Assembly (NCBI GenBank): GCA_900541925.1
Contig: UQMB01000001.1
Span: 186,001 to 250,000 of the forward strand
DNA: 64,000 nt
Reading direction: 5' to 3'
DNA from: an uncultured Bacteroidales bacterium
GTDB taxonomy: Bacteria > Bacteroidota > Bacteroidia > Bacteroidales > UBA932
Shown: positions 19,301-27,357 of the stretch, in pieces
How the letters are laid out: each line of letters begins with the position of its first letter
Numbering within the stretch: position 1 is the stretch's first letter
Translations under genes and position numbers: made by a program
The notes under the pieces: generated by a model
Database searches by the model: none
Seen by the model: only the letters and a program-made list of their open reading frames with translations
Told to the model about the DNA's origin: nothing

Positions 19301-19452
19301 ATCACTACTGTCGGGGCGGTGAGGTCAGGGAAGACATCTATGTCTGTCCTGTTCGCGCACCAGATTCCTCCGACCACGACAAGCGCTGCTCCCAGCAGCA
19401 CCAGCAGACGGTTCTTCAGAGAAAACCGTATGATACCGTTCAACCAGTTCAT
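16348..19452 (-). CDS. Heavy-metal efflux RND pump, CusA/CzcA family
   Basis: This is a 1034-residue inner-membrane proton-driven pump with twelve expected membrane helices. The N terminus (LNGIIRFSLKNRLLVLL, DIDVFPDLTAPTV) is typical of heavy-metal RND proteins. TM4 carries LGGMCIAIGSLVDDAIIDVENV, whose acidic pair is the proton relay signature of this subfamily. Exported ion is probably Cu(I), Zn(II), Co(II) or Cd(II); the His-rich partners favour copper or zinc but the sequence does not decide. It is the third gene of the operon that starts at 21410. Confidence 0.93.
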   Translation of the reverse strand: MNWLNGIIRFSLKNRLLVLLGAALVVVGGIWCANRTDIDVFPDLTAPTVVIMSDAHGMSAEEVERLVTFPVETAVNGATNVRRVRSTSMYGYSFVWVEFDWGMDVFRARQIVSEKMVTLGESLPEDVTPVLAPQSSVMGEIIFLGLQSQDGTTSMMDLRDMADWVVKPAILATGGVSQVTVLGGEEKQYQILADPQRMEAYGVTMAELEAVGRSLSINTEGGIVREWGNEYALRGIARTTDLEELGKSLVCLDKSGPVCLSDVATLRIGPAVKLGTASQNGKPAVIVSISKQPNINTLKVTKAIEANLKDVAASLPADVKMDTHIFQQADFIQASVGNVGRALLEGAVFVIIILFLFLGNFRTTVISIIAIPMSLLATIIVLHFLGMDINTMTLGGMCIAIGSLVDDAIIDVENVYKRLRQNHRKPSGERMKVFDVVFEGSREIRSSVINATLIIMVAFTPLFFLSGMEGRLLKPLGITYIISLFMSLIVAMTLTPLLCKDMLTNEKYLTKNDREGWVSRKLAGIYENSLGWVLKHKVAVMGATGALLAGAVIVFTQMGSSFLPDFNEGSMTISAVTQQGTSLEDNDRLGQLMETQLLSIPEVTSTSRRSGRGDLDEHSQATNSSELDVNFKLKDRPREEVFNDVRAKLNSIPGIAVTVGQPLGHRIDHMLSGTKAAIAIKIFGTDLGTMQMLGNTVKSLISGVEGLVDASVEQQAATPQIHIKANRAALAQYGITMADFNDFVNLAFSGEKLSDIYEGQRRYDVVLRLGDDETRSIEGVRDALIDTGNGGKVPLEQVAEIVSTYGPNAISRENVQRKLVVSANVSGRDVGSVVEDVQKVIAESVQLPEGYRIEYGGQFESARSASRTLALATILAIFAIFLLLYLEFRDVALSGIVLASLPLALVGGVFAVWVSSGVVSIPSIIGFITLFGIATRNGVLLINRYQHLRHDGEGLRQSVIEGSVDRLNPILMTALTSALALIPLVFNGDKTGNEIQSPMAVVVLGGLLTSTLLNIFIIPIMYEWYAKRRKSNEN

Positions 19453-19464
19453 ACTCTTCCTCCG

Positions 19465-20982
19465 CTAATGTGCGTGTCCTGAGTGTGCGTCCAGTCCGCC
19501 TGCGGCCTGGGCGAGCTTGACGATGACGGCTCCGCGGCTTACCACCCTCTGGCCTTCCTCAAGTCCGGCGAGGATTTCTGTGCGCCGTCCGTCGGAGGCT
19601 CCGGCCTTTACCTGGACCTTCTCGAAGTATTCCGGGTTGATCTGCCTGTAGACGAAGTAACTTCCCATCTCCTCCACCACGGCTCCGCTTGCGACGGTGA
19701 GGGTCTCGGAGTCGCCGCTGGTCTTGATGTATATGTCTGCGAAAGTTCCCGGAAGGAGTCCCGGCCTGTTGGCGATCTCGAAACTTACCGGCAGCAGCGG
19801 GCTCTCCGTGGAAGTGGAACGGCCTACTGAAGCGAGGCGTCCGGAGAGCTCTTCGAGCGACCATGTCCTGTCGTCGCCGTAGAACTTGAAGTTGGCTGAG
19901 GCGACTCTCTGGAGCGTCTTGTGCCATTTCGGCTGGACTTTGGCCTCAACAAGAAGCCTGCTGTCGTTGCAGACGGCGGCGAGCCTGTCCCCGGCCTGCA
20001 CATACTCGCCGTTGGAGACATAGAGTTCCGTGAGGTATCCGTCGATGTCGGATGAGGCTGCGAAGCGGCCGTCGCGGTAGTTCTTCTCCAGGTTCTCGAA
20101 GGTGGCTTTGGCCACCTCATACTCTGTCCTGGCCTGGCTGAGGTCGCTCTGGCTGACTATCTTGTCTTCGGCGAGGCGGCTCTTGCGCTCGTATTCTCCC
20201 GCCGCGCGCTCGTACTCGCTCCTGGCTTCCGCGTAGCGAACATCCATGTTGGAGTCGGCAAGGCCTTCGCTGCCGATGTAGAGCAGGGCGGCGTCTTTGC
20301 GTACGGGGCTGCCGGCAAGCAGGCTGCCTCCGGCGATCGTCACGATTCCGGACGCTTTGGCGGTGATGATGCGGGTGCTTCCCTGCGAAGGGAGAATCTG
20401 GCCGACGGTGCGTATCACCTGGCCAACGCTTTCCCGGCGGCACTCCTCTGTGGCGAAGTCCACCATCCAGCTCTGCTCTTTGGTGAATTTGACCCCGTTG
20501 CTTGAGCTGGCCTCTTCCATGGCGGCTTCGGCGTCGTGCTCGCAGTGATATACGGTGACGGTGGAACTGAGTTCGACTCCGTCCACATTGAACTTGATCG
20601 TCGCCTCACCCTCTGCGGCCGCCGTCAGTTCTGTCTTGTATATGCCCTTGGCGGCGGTGGTGTGGAGTCCGTGCGAGTTCTCTTTGCCTCCGGAGATTAT
20701 CGACGCGCTGAGGCTCTTGCCCTCGTAAGGCTTGAAGTCGCTCAGGGATGTGATGTGGACGAGGAGAACGGTCTCCTCTCCCGCCACGAACGGTTCGGAC
20801 TCGGTGAAAATCTCGTAACCTCCACCATAGATGGTGATGTGGGCTGTGGTCTCATGCTCGTGCCCCTCGTGGGAGTGGGCCTCTTCGTGGCTGTGGCCGT
20901 GTGCATCTTCGTGATGACCGGCATTATGGCAGGCGGTGCACAGCATCGCAAGCGCCGCTGCCGTAGCTAAAACTTTATTCAT
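19465..20982 (-). CDS. RND periplasmic adaptor, CusB/CzcB type, His-rich lipoprotein
   Basis: This 505-residue membrane-fusion protein has a lipobox (AMLCTAC). Directly after it lies a His/Glu-rich metal-binding stretch (HHEDAHGHSHEE and following), and the C terminus ends DAHSGHAH. Residues 45-150 form an extra Ig-like domain, then the barrel-sandwich hybrid (GIVTIAGGSLLAGSPV), a coiled-coil hairpin (about 255-315), and beta-barrel domain follow. It bridges pump and channel and may deliver metal from the periplasm. A structured element fills the spacer upstream (20988-21077). Confidence 0.9.
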   Translation of the reverse strand: MNKVLATAAALAMLCTACHNAGHHEDAHGHSHEEAHSHEGHEHETTAHITIYGGGYEIFTESEPFVAGEETVLLVHITSLSDFKPYEGKSLSASIISGGKENSHGLHTTAAKGIYKTELTAAAEGEATIKFNVDGVELSSTVTVYHCEHDAEAAMEEASSSNGVKFTKEQSWMVDFATEECRRESVGQVIRTVGQILPSQGSTRIITAKASGIVTIAGGSLLAGSPVRKDAALLYIGSEGLADSNMDVRYAEARSEYERAAGEYERKSRLAEDKIVSQSDLSQARTEYEVAKATFENLEKNYRDGRFAASSDIDGYLTELYVSNGEYVQAGDRLAAVCNDSRLLVEAKVQPKWHKTLQRVASANFKFYGDDRTWSLEELSGRLASVGRSTSTESPLLPVSFEIANRPGLLPGTFADIYIKTSGDSETLTVASGAVVEEMGSYFVYRQINPEYFEKVQVKAGASDGRRTEILAGLEEGQRVVSRGAVIVKLAQAAGGLDAHSGHAH

Positions 20983-20987
20983 TTTCG

Positions 20988-21077
20988 GTAATTGTCTGAT
21001 TATGTGTTGGGACCGCTCGGGCGGTCTTCTCCTGTGTGCGGGGCAAGTGTCCCGGATATGGATAATCAGACAGCCGG
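20988..21077 (-). repeat. Structured intercistronic element A
   Basis: Arms TGTCTGATTAT (20993-21003) and ATAATCAGACA (21062-21072) form an 11-bp stem. It encloses a perfect hairpin GACCGC-TCGG-GCGGTC (21011-21026). The element begins 5 bases before the adaptor start codon and covers the stop codon of the upstream His-rich gene. A related element with compensatory changes lies at 60506-60634. Confidence 0.7.
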
Positions 21078-21410
21078 AGGCCCTCTCAGGGCTCCGTGCG
21101 GGATGTCGGGAGTGGATTTGCGCCTGAAATGGTCGCTGAAATCAAAAAGCCGTCTCTCGGAAGGATGAGGGACATCCGCCGTGAGGGCCGGGACAGCTGC
21201 GGGGAACGGCAAGCAGAAGACGGCCGGTGCCGGTGAGGCTGCCGTGCCTTTCAGTATGTAGGTGTTGAGCCCCTCGCAATGCTGGAAATGATGGATGTGG
21301 TTCTCGACCGTCGCGTTGCAGTGATGCTCGTGCGGCACGACCGAGTGGGCGAATACTACGATAAACGCCAACAAGCAGAAGCAGAGAGATATTGTCTTGT
21401 TTCGACCCAT
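21066..21410 (-). CDS. Small His-rich secreted protein heading the metal-efflux operon
   Basis: This is a 114-residue protein; the ATG at 21410 is used (a GTG two codons earlier is in frame). A hydrophobic signal segment is followed by VPHEHHCNATVENHIHHFQHCEG, a cluster of His and Cys suited to metal binding. The remainder is low in recognisable features. Small proteins of this kind commonly precede RND metal-efflux genes in Bacteroidota. It may act as a periplasmic metal chaperone or sensor; this is inference. A promoter-like TATATTTG on the minus strand (21423-21416) ends five bases before the start codon. Confidence 0.7.
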   Translation of the reverse strand: MGRNKTISLCFCLLAFIVVFAHSVVPHEHHCNATVENHIHHFQHCEGLNTYILKGTAASPAPAVFCLPFPAAVPALTADVPHPSERRLFDFSDHFRRKSTPDIPHGALRGPPAV

Positions 21411-21445
21411 CCGCACAAATATAGCGAATATTCCGGATTTTTTCG

Positions 21446-21453
21446 TAAGTTTG
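21446..21453 (+). promoter_or_regulatory. Possible -7 element for gdhA
   Basis: TAAGTTTG fits the TAnnTTTG consensus 27 bases before the gdhA start. No good -33 match was seen at the usual distance. Confidence 0.35.
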
Positions 21454-21480
21454 TGCAGTTAGTAATATCTACCTTATCTA

Positions 21481-22836
21481 ATGGACAAATTCACTGCAAA
21501 CTATGTCGATCGCTTCATGTCTGAGCTGATCGCACGCAATCCCGGTGAGAAAGAGTTTCACCAGGCTGTAAGGGAAGTGGTTGAGAGCGTGGCCTCCTAC
21601 GTGACGGCTTACCCGCACTTCATTGACCTCAAAATCCTTGAGAGGATGACGGAGCCGGAGCGCGTCATCATCTTCCGCGTCCCGTGGATGGACGACAGGG
21701 GCGAGATTCACATCAACCGCGGTTTCCGTGTACAGATGAACAGCGCCCTCGGCCCATACAAGGGAGGTATCCGCTTCCATGCCAGCGTCAACCTGAGCAT
21801 AATGAAGTTCCTCGCCTTCGAACAGGTATTCAAGAATTCCCTGACCACGCTACCGATGGGCGGTGCCAAGGGAGGTTCGGACTTCAACCCGCGCGGCAAG
21901 TCCGACGCCGAGGTGATGCGCTTCTGCCAGAGTTTCATGACAGAGCTGTACCGGCATATCGGACCGGACACCGATGTGCCTGCGGGCGACATCGGTGTCG
22001 GCGGAAGGGAGATAGGATTCCTCTTCGGGCAGTATAAGCGTCTGCGCGACGAGTTTACGGGAACCCTCACCGGCAAGGGCCTCGGATGGGGCGGAAGCCT
22101 TCTCAGACCGGAAGCCACCGGCTACGGCGTCTGCTACTTCGCGCAGGAGATGCTCGCCCTCAAGGGAGAGTCGTTCGAGGGAAAGACCGTGCTGGTGTCC
22201 GGCTCCGGGAATGTGGCCCAGTACGCCGCCCAGAAGGCGATGAGGCTCGGCGCCAAGGTCGTGACCCTCTCCGACTCTGACGGATTTGTCCATGACCCTG
22301 ACGGACTTGACGAGGAGAAACTCAAGTTTGTGCTGAATCTCAAGAACGTGCGCCGCGGACGCATCAGCGAATACGCCGCGCAGTATCCGGGCGCCAAGTA
22401 TTTCCCGGGCGAGAGGCCTTGGGGCATACCTTGCGACATAGCGCTTCCGTGCGCGACACAGAACGAGATTGAGGCCACGGACGCTGAGCGCCTTCTCGCC
22501 GGAGGGTGCGGCTGCGTCGTGGAGGGAGCCAACATGCCGACGACCCCGGAAGCCATCGCGCTGTTCCAGAAGGCGCGCATCCTCTACTCGCCGGGCAAGG
22601 CGTCCAACGCCGGCGGCGTCGCCACGTCAGGCCTCGAGATGACCCAGAACTCGATACGCCAGAAGTGGACCTCTGAAGAGGTGGACGCCCATCTCCACCG
22701 TATCATGTCCGAAATCCATGCCTCCTGCCTGAAATACGGCCGCGAGGAGGACGGATACATCAACTACGTCAAGGGCGCCAACATCGCAGGCTTCATCAAG
22801 GTGGCGAACGCGATGGCGGACCAGGGACTTGTATAG
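21481..22836 (+). CDS. gdhA: Glutamate dehydrogenase, hexameric NADP-type
   Basis: This 451-residue enzyme interconverts 2-oxoglutarate plus ammonia and glutamate. Its length fits the small hexameric class. Diagnostic segments include GPYKGGIRFH, LPMGGAKGGSDFNP with the catalytic Lys, DVPAGDIGVGGREIGF, and the nucleotide-binding loop VSGSGNVAQYAAQKA (from about residue 240). LSDSDGFVHDP follows the second strand of the Rossmann fold. It supplies glutamate, the substrate of the glutamine synthetase at 56.7 kb. A gene for a large ATP-grasp protein follows after 8 bases. Confidence 0.96.
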   Translation: MDKFTANYVDRFMSELIARNPGEKEFHQAVREVVESVASYVTAYPHFIDLKILERMTEPERVIIFRVPWMDDRGEIHINRGFRVQMNSALGPYKGGIRFHASVNLSIMKFLAFEQVFKNSLTTLPMGGAKGGSDFNPRGKSDAEVMRFCQSFMTELYRHIGPDTDVPAGDIGVGGREIGFLFGQYKRLRDEFTGTLTGKGLGWGGSLLRPEATGYGVCYFAQEMLALKGESFEGKTVLVSGSGNVAQYAAQKAMRLGAKVVTLSDSDGFVHDPDGLDEEKLKFVLNLKNVRRGRISEYAAQYPGAKYFPGERPWGIPCDIALPCATQNEIEATDAERLLAGGCGCVVEGANMPTTPEAIALFQKARILYSPGKASNAGGVATSGLEMTQNSIRQKWTSEEVDAHLHRIMSEIHASCLKYGREEDGYINYVKGANIAGFIKVANAMADQGLV

Positions 22837-22844
22837 ATTTCAGT

Positions 22845-25814
22845 ATGAGCAGCCAGCAGGACTATACGAGACTGATGACCAGGAGGATACGCCGTATCCT
22901 TCTGGTTTGCAACAACTACGACAGCTTCTCGCTTGAGGAGGACGGGCACATCGAAGAACTGATCAGCCAGGAATATGCCGAACTCAACCTCAGCAACCCT
23001 CCTTCCATACTCAGGGCGGAATCCACAATCGACGCCCTCGAGATGCTCAAGGGGGAAGACGGGCAGTTCGACCTGATCATCACGATGTACAATGTCGGGA
23101 AACTGGATGTCTTCGGTTTCTCGCGTCAGGCCAAGGCCCTCCGGCCGGGGACTCCGATAGTTCTGCTGAGCGCGTTCTCGCGGGAAATCTACCGCAACAT
23201 CGAGAGCGGCGACAACTCCTGCATCGATTATGTGTTCTGCTGGAACAACAGCACGGACATCATAATCGCCATCATCAAGCTCCTGGAGGACAAGCTCAAC
23301 GCCGATCAGGACATATTGGAGATGGGGGTGAGGGCCATACTCCTGGTGGAGGATTCTGTGCGCTACTACTCCACCTATCTGCCTCTGCTCTACAAGCTTG
23401 TCCTCCAGCAGAACAGCGAGGCGGTACGCGACGCCCTGAACGAAGAACAACAGGTTATGCGCAAGCGTTCCAGACCGAAAATCCTTATGGCGACCAACTA
23501 CGACGATGCCGTCTCCCTCTACGGGCGCTACAAGTCCAACATCATAGGAGTCATCTCCGATGTGGGCTTTGTCGTCCACAAGGGCGACAGGCCGGAGGAC
23601 GAGAAGATAGACGCCGGAGTCAGCCTCTGCCGCCTGATAAAGGACGACAACCCGACTATGCCGTTCCTGATGCAGTCCTCCCAGGAGAGCATGCGCAGCG
23701 TTGCCGAAGGGCTCGGAGTGGGTTTCGTCCGCAAGACTTCCAAGACTCTCACCCATGAAGTAAGCGAGTACATCGGACGCGAGTTCGGCTTCGGGGACTT
23801 CATAGTCACTGATCCGGAGACGGGCCAGGAGACGGCGAGGGCGCGGAACCTGTATGAGTTCGAGAAGATTATCGCCACGATGTCCGACAGCGCCCTGCGC
23901 TACTTCTCCGACAAGGACTACATTTCCCGCTGGCTCTATGGCCGCGGCCTCTTCTCCATAGGCGACCTCTTCCGTCCTATACGCATCGGCTCCGATGCTG
24001 ATGTGGAGCAGGTGAGAAGGTTGAACCTCAGGAAGATACACGATTTTCGCATCAATCAGGGACTGGGCGTCGTGGCGCGCTTTGACCGTGCGGGCTACAA
24101 CGACGCCATCTGGTTCGCCCGTGTCGGGAACGGTTCCCTGGGGGGCAAGGCCAGAGGTCTGGCCTTCCTCAACCACATCCTCCAGAAATATGACCTCTAC
24201 GACAAGTGGGAGGATGTCAGGGTGCTGGTGCCGCGGACGCTCGTCATCACGACCGAGTACTTCGACCGTTTCATTATAGAGAACGGTCTCCAGTATGTCA
24301 TCAATTCGGAGCTTTCTGACGCCGAAATCCTCTCCGAGTTCGTCGCCTCCACCTTGCCTTCGGACCTGATGGAGGATCTCCGGGTGTTCATCCGCAATGT
24401 GCGCAAACCGCTTGCGGTGCGCTCTTCTTCCAAGCTGGAAGACTCTTATTATCAGCCTTTCGCCGGGGTGTATTCGACCTACATGATTCCCCATACCGAG
24501 AACGAGGACCAGGAGCTGCGCCTCCTCTCCAAGGCGATCAAGAGCGTCTACGCCTCGGTGTATTTCGCTTCGTCGAGGGGCTACATCATCTCGACCTCCA
24601 ATGTGATTTCCGAGGAGAAGATGGCCATCGTGCTGCAGGAGATCTGCGGCAGTGGGGACGGCGGCTATTACTTCCCGACATTCTCCGGAGTGGCGCGGTC
24701 TCTGAACTTCTATCCTATAGGATATGAGAAGCCGGAAGACGGTGTCGTCAAGCTGGCTTTCGGGCTGGGGAAGTCGGTGGTGGACGGCGACCAGGTGCTG
24801 AGATTCTCACCGAAGTATCCGCGCAATGTCCTGCAGACTTCGACTCCAGACCTCACCATGAGGGAGACCCAGCAGGCGATGTACGCTCTCAATCTCCAGC
24901 CGGACAAGTTCAAGACATCCGTCGATGACGCCGTCAACCTTGAGAGGATCCCGATATCGGAATGCGGTGGTTTCCGCGCCTTGTCCAAGGTCGTCTCCAC
25001 CTGGGACTATGAGAACCAGCGTATTGTGGATTCACCTGTGCCTCAGGGACCGAAATTCGTCACGTTCGCGCACATCCTCAAATATAATACCTTCCCTCTT
25101 GCTGACATACTCAACGAACTGCTCGAGATTACTCAGAAAGAGGTCAAATGCGGGGTGGAGATAGAGTTCGCCGCCGACCTTGACAGGAACGGGGGCAAGA
25201 GGGCATGCGACGTCTTCAATGTCCTGCAGATAAGGCCGATCTCCGCTGACGGGATGTACAACCGCATCGATTGGGGTAAAATCGATGACAGTGACGCGCT
25301 GATACGCTCCGCGAGTGCGATAGGCCCTGGCCGGATAAGCGGCATCCGGGACATAATCTATCTGCGCAGGGACGCATTCGACATCCTCAAGACCAGACGT
25401 ATGGCGGAGGAGGTGACGGCGCTCAATCTCAAGATGCGCGAGGAGAAGCGCAACTATGTCCTGATAGGCTATGGCAGATGGGGCTCAAGCATACCGTCGC
25501 TCGGGGTTCCGGTCAGCTGGAGCGACATATCCGAGGCGAAGCTTATAGTGGAGTGCTGCCTGGAGAACTTCCGCATAGACCCGAGCCAGGGCACGCATTT
25601 CTTCCAGAACATGACATCGTTCAATGCCGGATATGTCAATGTCAATCCTTATGCCCGTCCGGGCGAGGTGTGCGACACGGACTTCCTGGACGGCATGGAA
25701 GCAGTATACGAGAGCGAATTGGTACGCCATGTACGCTTCGGTCGGGAACTGCTTGTCTGCGCCGACGGCCACGAGGGCCGCGCTGTGGTAAGTTTGGAGG
25801 AAGAGGGGCTCTAG
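22845..25814 (+). CDS. Receiver-receiver-ATP-grasp protein (PEP synthase/PPDK N-terminal domain)
   Basis: This 989-residue protein begins with two response-regulator-like domains. The first (about 15-150) has lost the phospho-acceptor Asp (LIITMYNVG). The second (about 163-310) keeps an Asp-like site (GVISDVGF, Asp239) and the Lys (FVRKTS, Lys297). A pyruvate-phosphate-dikinase-type ATP-binding domain follows: GNGSLGGKARGLA (428-440) and RSSSKLEDSYYQPFAGVYST (526-545). The swivelling phospho-His domain and the PEP/pyruvate barrel of true PEP synthase are absent. Annotation as PEP synthase would therefore be misleading; the phosphate acceptor is unknown. It probably forms an operon with gdhA. 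Confidence 0.85.
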   Translation: MSSQQDYTRLMTRRIRRILLVCNNYDSFSLEEDGHIEELISQEYAELNLSNPPSILRAESTIDALEMLKGEDGQFDLIITMYNVGKLDVFGFSRQAKALRPGTPIVLLSAFSREIYRNIESGDNSCIDYVFCWNNSTDIIIAIIKLLEDKLNADQDILEMGVRAILLVEDSVRYYSTYLPLLYKLVLQQNSEAVRDALNEEQQVMRKRSRPKILMATNYDDAVSLYGRYKSNIIGVISDVGFVVHKGDRPEDEKIDAGVSLCRLIKDDNPTMPFLMQSSQESMRSVAEGLGVGFVRKTSKTLTHEVSEYIGREFGFGDFIVTDPETGQETARARNLYEFEKIIATMSDSALRYFSDKDYISRWLYGRGLFSIGDLFRPIRIGSDADVEQVRRLNLRKIHDFRINQGLGVVARFDRAGYNDAIWFARVGNGSLGGKARGLAFLNHILQKYDLYDKWEDVRVLVPRTLVITTEYFDRFIIENGLQYVINSELSDAEILSEFVASTLPSDLMEDLRVFIRNVRKPLAVRSSSKLEDSYYQPFAGVYSTYMIPHTENEDQELRLLSKAIKSVYASVYFASSRGYIISTSNVISEEKMAIVLQEICGSGDGGYYFPTFSGVARSLNFYPIGYEKPEDGVVKLAFGLGKSVVDGDQVLRFSPKYPRNVLQTSTPDLTMRETQQAMYALNLQPDKFKTSVDDAVNLERIPISECGGFRALSKVVSTWDYENQRIVDSPVPQGPKFVTFAHILKYNTFPLADILNELLEITQKEVKCGVEIEFAADLDRNGGKRACDVFNVLQIRPISADGMYNRIDWGKIDDSDALIRSASAIGPGRISGIRDIIYLRRDAFDILKTRRMAEEVTALNLKMREEKRNYVLIGYGRWGSSIPSLGVPVSWSDISEAKLIVECCLENFRIDPSQGTHFFQNMTSFNAGYVNVNPYARPGEVCDTDFLDGMEAVYESELVRHVRFGRELLVCADGHEGRAVVSLEEEGL

Positions 25815-25824
25815 CCCCTCTTCC
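25799..25824. terminator. Hairpin across two convergent stop codons
   Basis: Arms GGAAGAGGGGC and GCCCCTCTTCC form an 11-bp perfect stem with loop TCTA. The stop codons of both flanking genes share the CTAG at 25811-25814 in the loop region. There is no clear T-run on either side, so termination strength is uncertain. Confidence 0.65.
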
Positions 25825-26815
25825 CTATGAGATATTCTGCGATCTGGACCGCGTTCAGCGCGGCTCCCTTGCGTATCTGGTCTGCCGACAGCCAGAGAGT
25901 CATGCTGTGCTCGTCACTGATGTCCTTGCGTATGCGGCCCACGAACACGTCGTCCTTGCCGGCGGTGTAGAGAGGCATCGGGTATTTGAGCTGCGACGGG
26001 TCATCGCAGAGGGTGATGCCGGGAGCGGCCGCGAGGGCGTCCTGCACCTGCTTGACTTCCAGTGGTTTCGCGGTCTCTATCCATACCGCTTCCGAGTGTG
26101 ATCGGAGCGACGGCACCCTCACGCAGGTGGCCGAGCACCGGATGTCGGAGTGGAGGATCTTGCGCGTCTCGTTGAACATCTTCATCTCCTCTTTGGTGTA
26201 GCCGTTGTCCTGGAACACATCTATCTGCGGGATGAGGTTGTAGGCGAGCTGATACTGGAATTTGCTCACTTTCACTTCTCTGCCCTCCACGATGTCGCGG
26301 TACTGCTCCTCAAGTTCCGCCATGGCCTGTGCTCCGGCTCCTGAGGCGGACTGGTAACTCGCCACGCGCACGCGGCGGATGTGCGAGAGGTTCTCTATCG
26401 GCTTGAGCACAACCACCATCATTATCGTCGTGCAGTTGGGGTTCGCTATGATGTGCCTCGGGGCTGAGAGGGCGTCTTCGGCGTTGCATTCCGGCACCAC
26501 GAGGGGGACGTCAGCGTCCATGCGGAACGCGCTCGAATTGTCGATCATCGTGGCCCCGTGGCGGGTTATGGTCTCGGCGAAGCGCTTCGACGTGCCGGCT
26601 CCGGCTGAGACGAAGGCGTAGTCCACGCCCTTGAAGTCGTCGTTGTCCTGGAGGAGCCTCACTTCCACCTCCTTGCCTCTGAATGTGTACCTGCTGCCCG
26701 CGCTGCGCTCCGAGCCGAAGAGCAGCAGTTCATCTGTCGGGAAGTTCCTTTCTTCGAGCAGGCGGAGGAGTTCCTGTCCCACCGCGCCGCTTGCGCCTAC
26801 TATCGCTGTTTTCAT
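25811..26815 (-). CDS. asd: Aspartate-semialdehyde dehydrogenase
   Basis: This 334-residue enzyme reduces aspartyl phosphate to aspartate semialdehyde, the branch point to lysine, threonine and methionine. Visible features are the NADP-binding GASGAVGQELLRLL at the N terminus, active-site Cys in ANPNCTTIMM (about residue 128), SYQSASGAGAQAM, and the catalytic His in LRSHSEAVWIE. The aspartokinase gene thrA lies 5.5 kb further on the same strand, separated by the defence island. The gene overlaps the upstream convergent gene by four bases. Confidence 0.95.
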   Translation of the reverse strand: MKTAIVGASGAVGQELLRLLEERNFPTDELLLFGSERSAGSRYTFRGKEVEVRLLQDNDDFKGVDYAFVSAGAGTSKRFAETITRHGATMIDNSSAFRMDADVPLVVPECNAEDALSAPRHIIANPNCTTIMMVVVLKPIENLSHIRRVRVASYQSASGAGAQAMAELEEQYRDIVEGREVKVSKFQYQLAYNLIPQIDVFQDNGYTKEEMKMFNETRKILHSDIRCSATCVRVPSLRSHSEAVWIETAKPLEVKQVQDALAAAPGITLCDDPSQLKYPMPLYTAGKDDVFVGRIRKDISDEHSMTLWLSADQIRKGAALNAVQIAEYLIGKRG

Positions 26816-26956
26816 CTTGTCTTAAATGTTTGCTGGGCCTATAGCCCGCTAAAAAGTGAAAAGCCTTGATAAAGAAACCATTGCCAGGGCTTGATAGTGT
26901 CAGAGATTTCACCTAAAGCAGTACTTGCAAAATCAACTATATAAGCGAACACTGAC

Positions 26957-27181
26957 ATGGCGAAGATACAACTTAAATCTGACAACATCAACCCTTTCGG
27001 GGGACTTTTCTCTATTCTCAACATTTTTAACCGCAGTGGACTGAGATCAGTAGTTGATCGGCACCGCGGACGGCGCGGCATGACCAGGGCCGCATTCACC
27101 CACGGCCACCAGTTCATCGCCGCCCAAGCGACTCTGGACGATGCCGCTGCATGGAACACACTTGAAAAAGTCACCGTTTGA
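26957..27181 (+). pseudogene. IS1380-type transposase N-terminal remnant
   Basis: The first about 45 residues (MAKIQLKSDNINPFGG, FNRSGLRSVVDRH.GRRG) match the N terminus of IS1380-family transposases of Bacteroidota from memory. After that the similarity stops, and no DDE domain follows. The preceding 100 bases (GGGCCTATAGCCCGC near 26834) may contain the original left end, but no matching right end was found. This marks a decayed insertion at the border of the defence island. The spacer 27182-27325 holds nothing recognisable. Confidence 0.65.
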
Positions 27182-27302
27182 GCTGTCCTGACTGAAACCG
27201 GAAGGCCCACGGGAGATGTCAGCGGCCAAGTCGATTTGATAATGAGGCGAGAAAAGCCGTCAACAGGCTGGGGGTGACAAAAATGTTTTGCTTTTTGCGG
27301 AA

Positions 27303-27333
27303 TTTAGGGTAATCAGAAAAATGACTAAATTTG
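27303..27333 (+). promoter_or_regulatory. Promoter of the DUF1016 nuclease gene
   Basis: TTTA at 27303-27306 and TAAATTTG at 27326-27333 are 19 bases apart, the canonical spacing in this phylum. The start codon follows 24 bases later. Confidence 0.55.
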
Positions 27334-27357
27334 TGAGATTGTAGTTTTTGCGAAGAG

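Noticed and set aside
18184..19482. 432-codon plus-strand frame opposite the RND pump
   Set aside because: His/Val/Asp-rich composition results from reading the complement of the pump gene.
22764..24494. 576-codon minus-strand frame within the ATP-grasp gene
   Set aside because: No recognisable domain; the plus-strand gene has clear motifs over the whole region.
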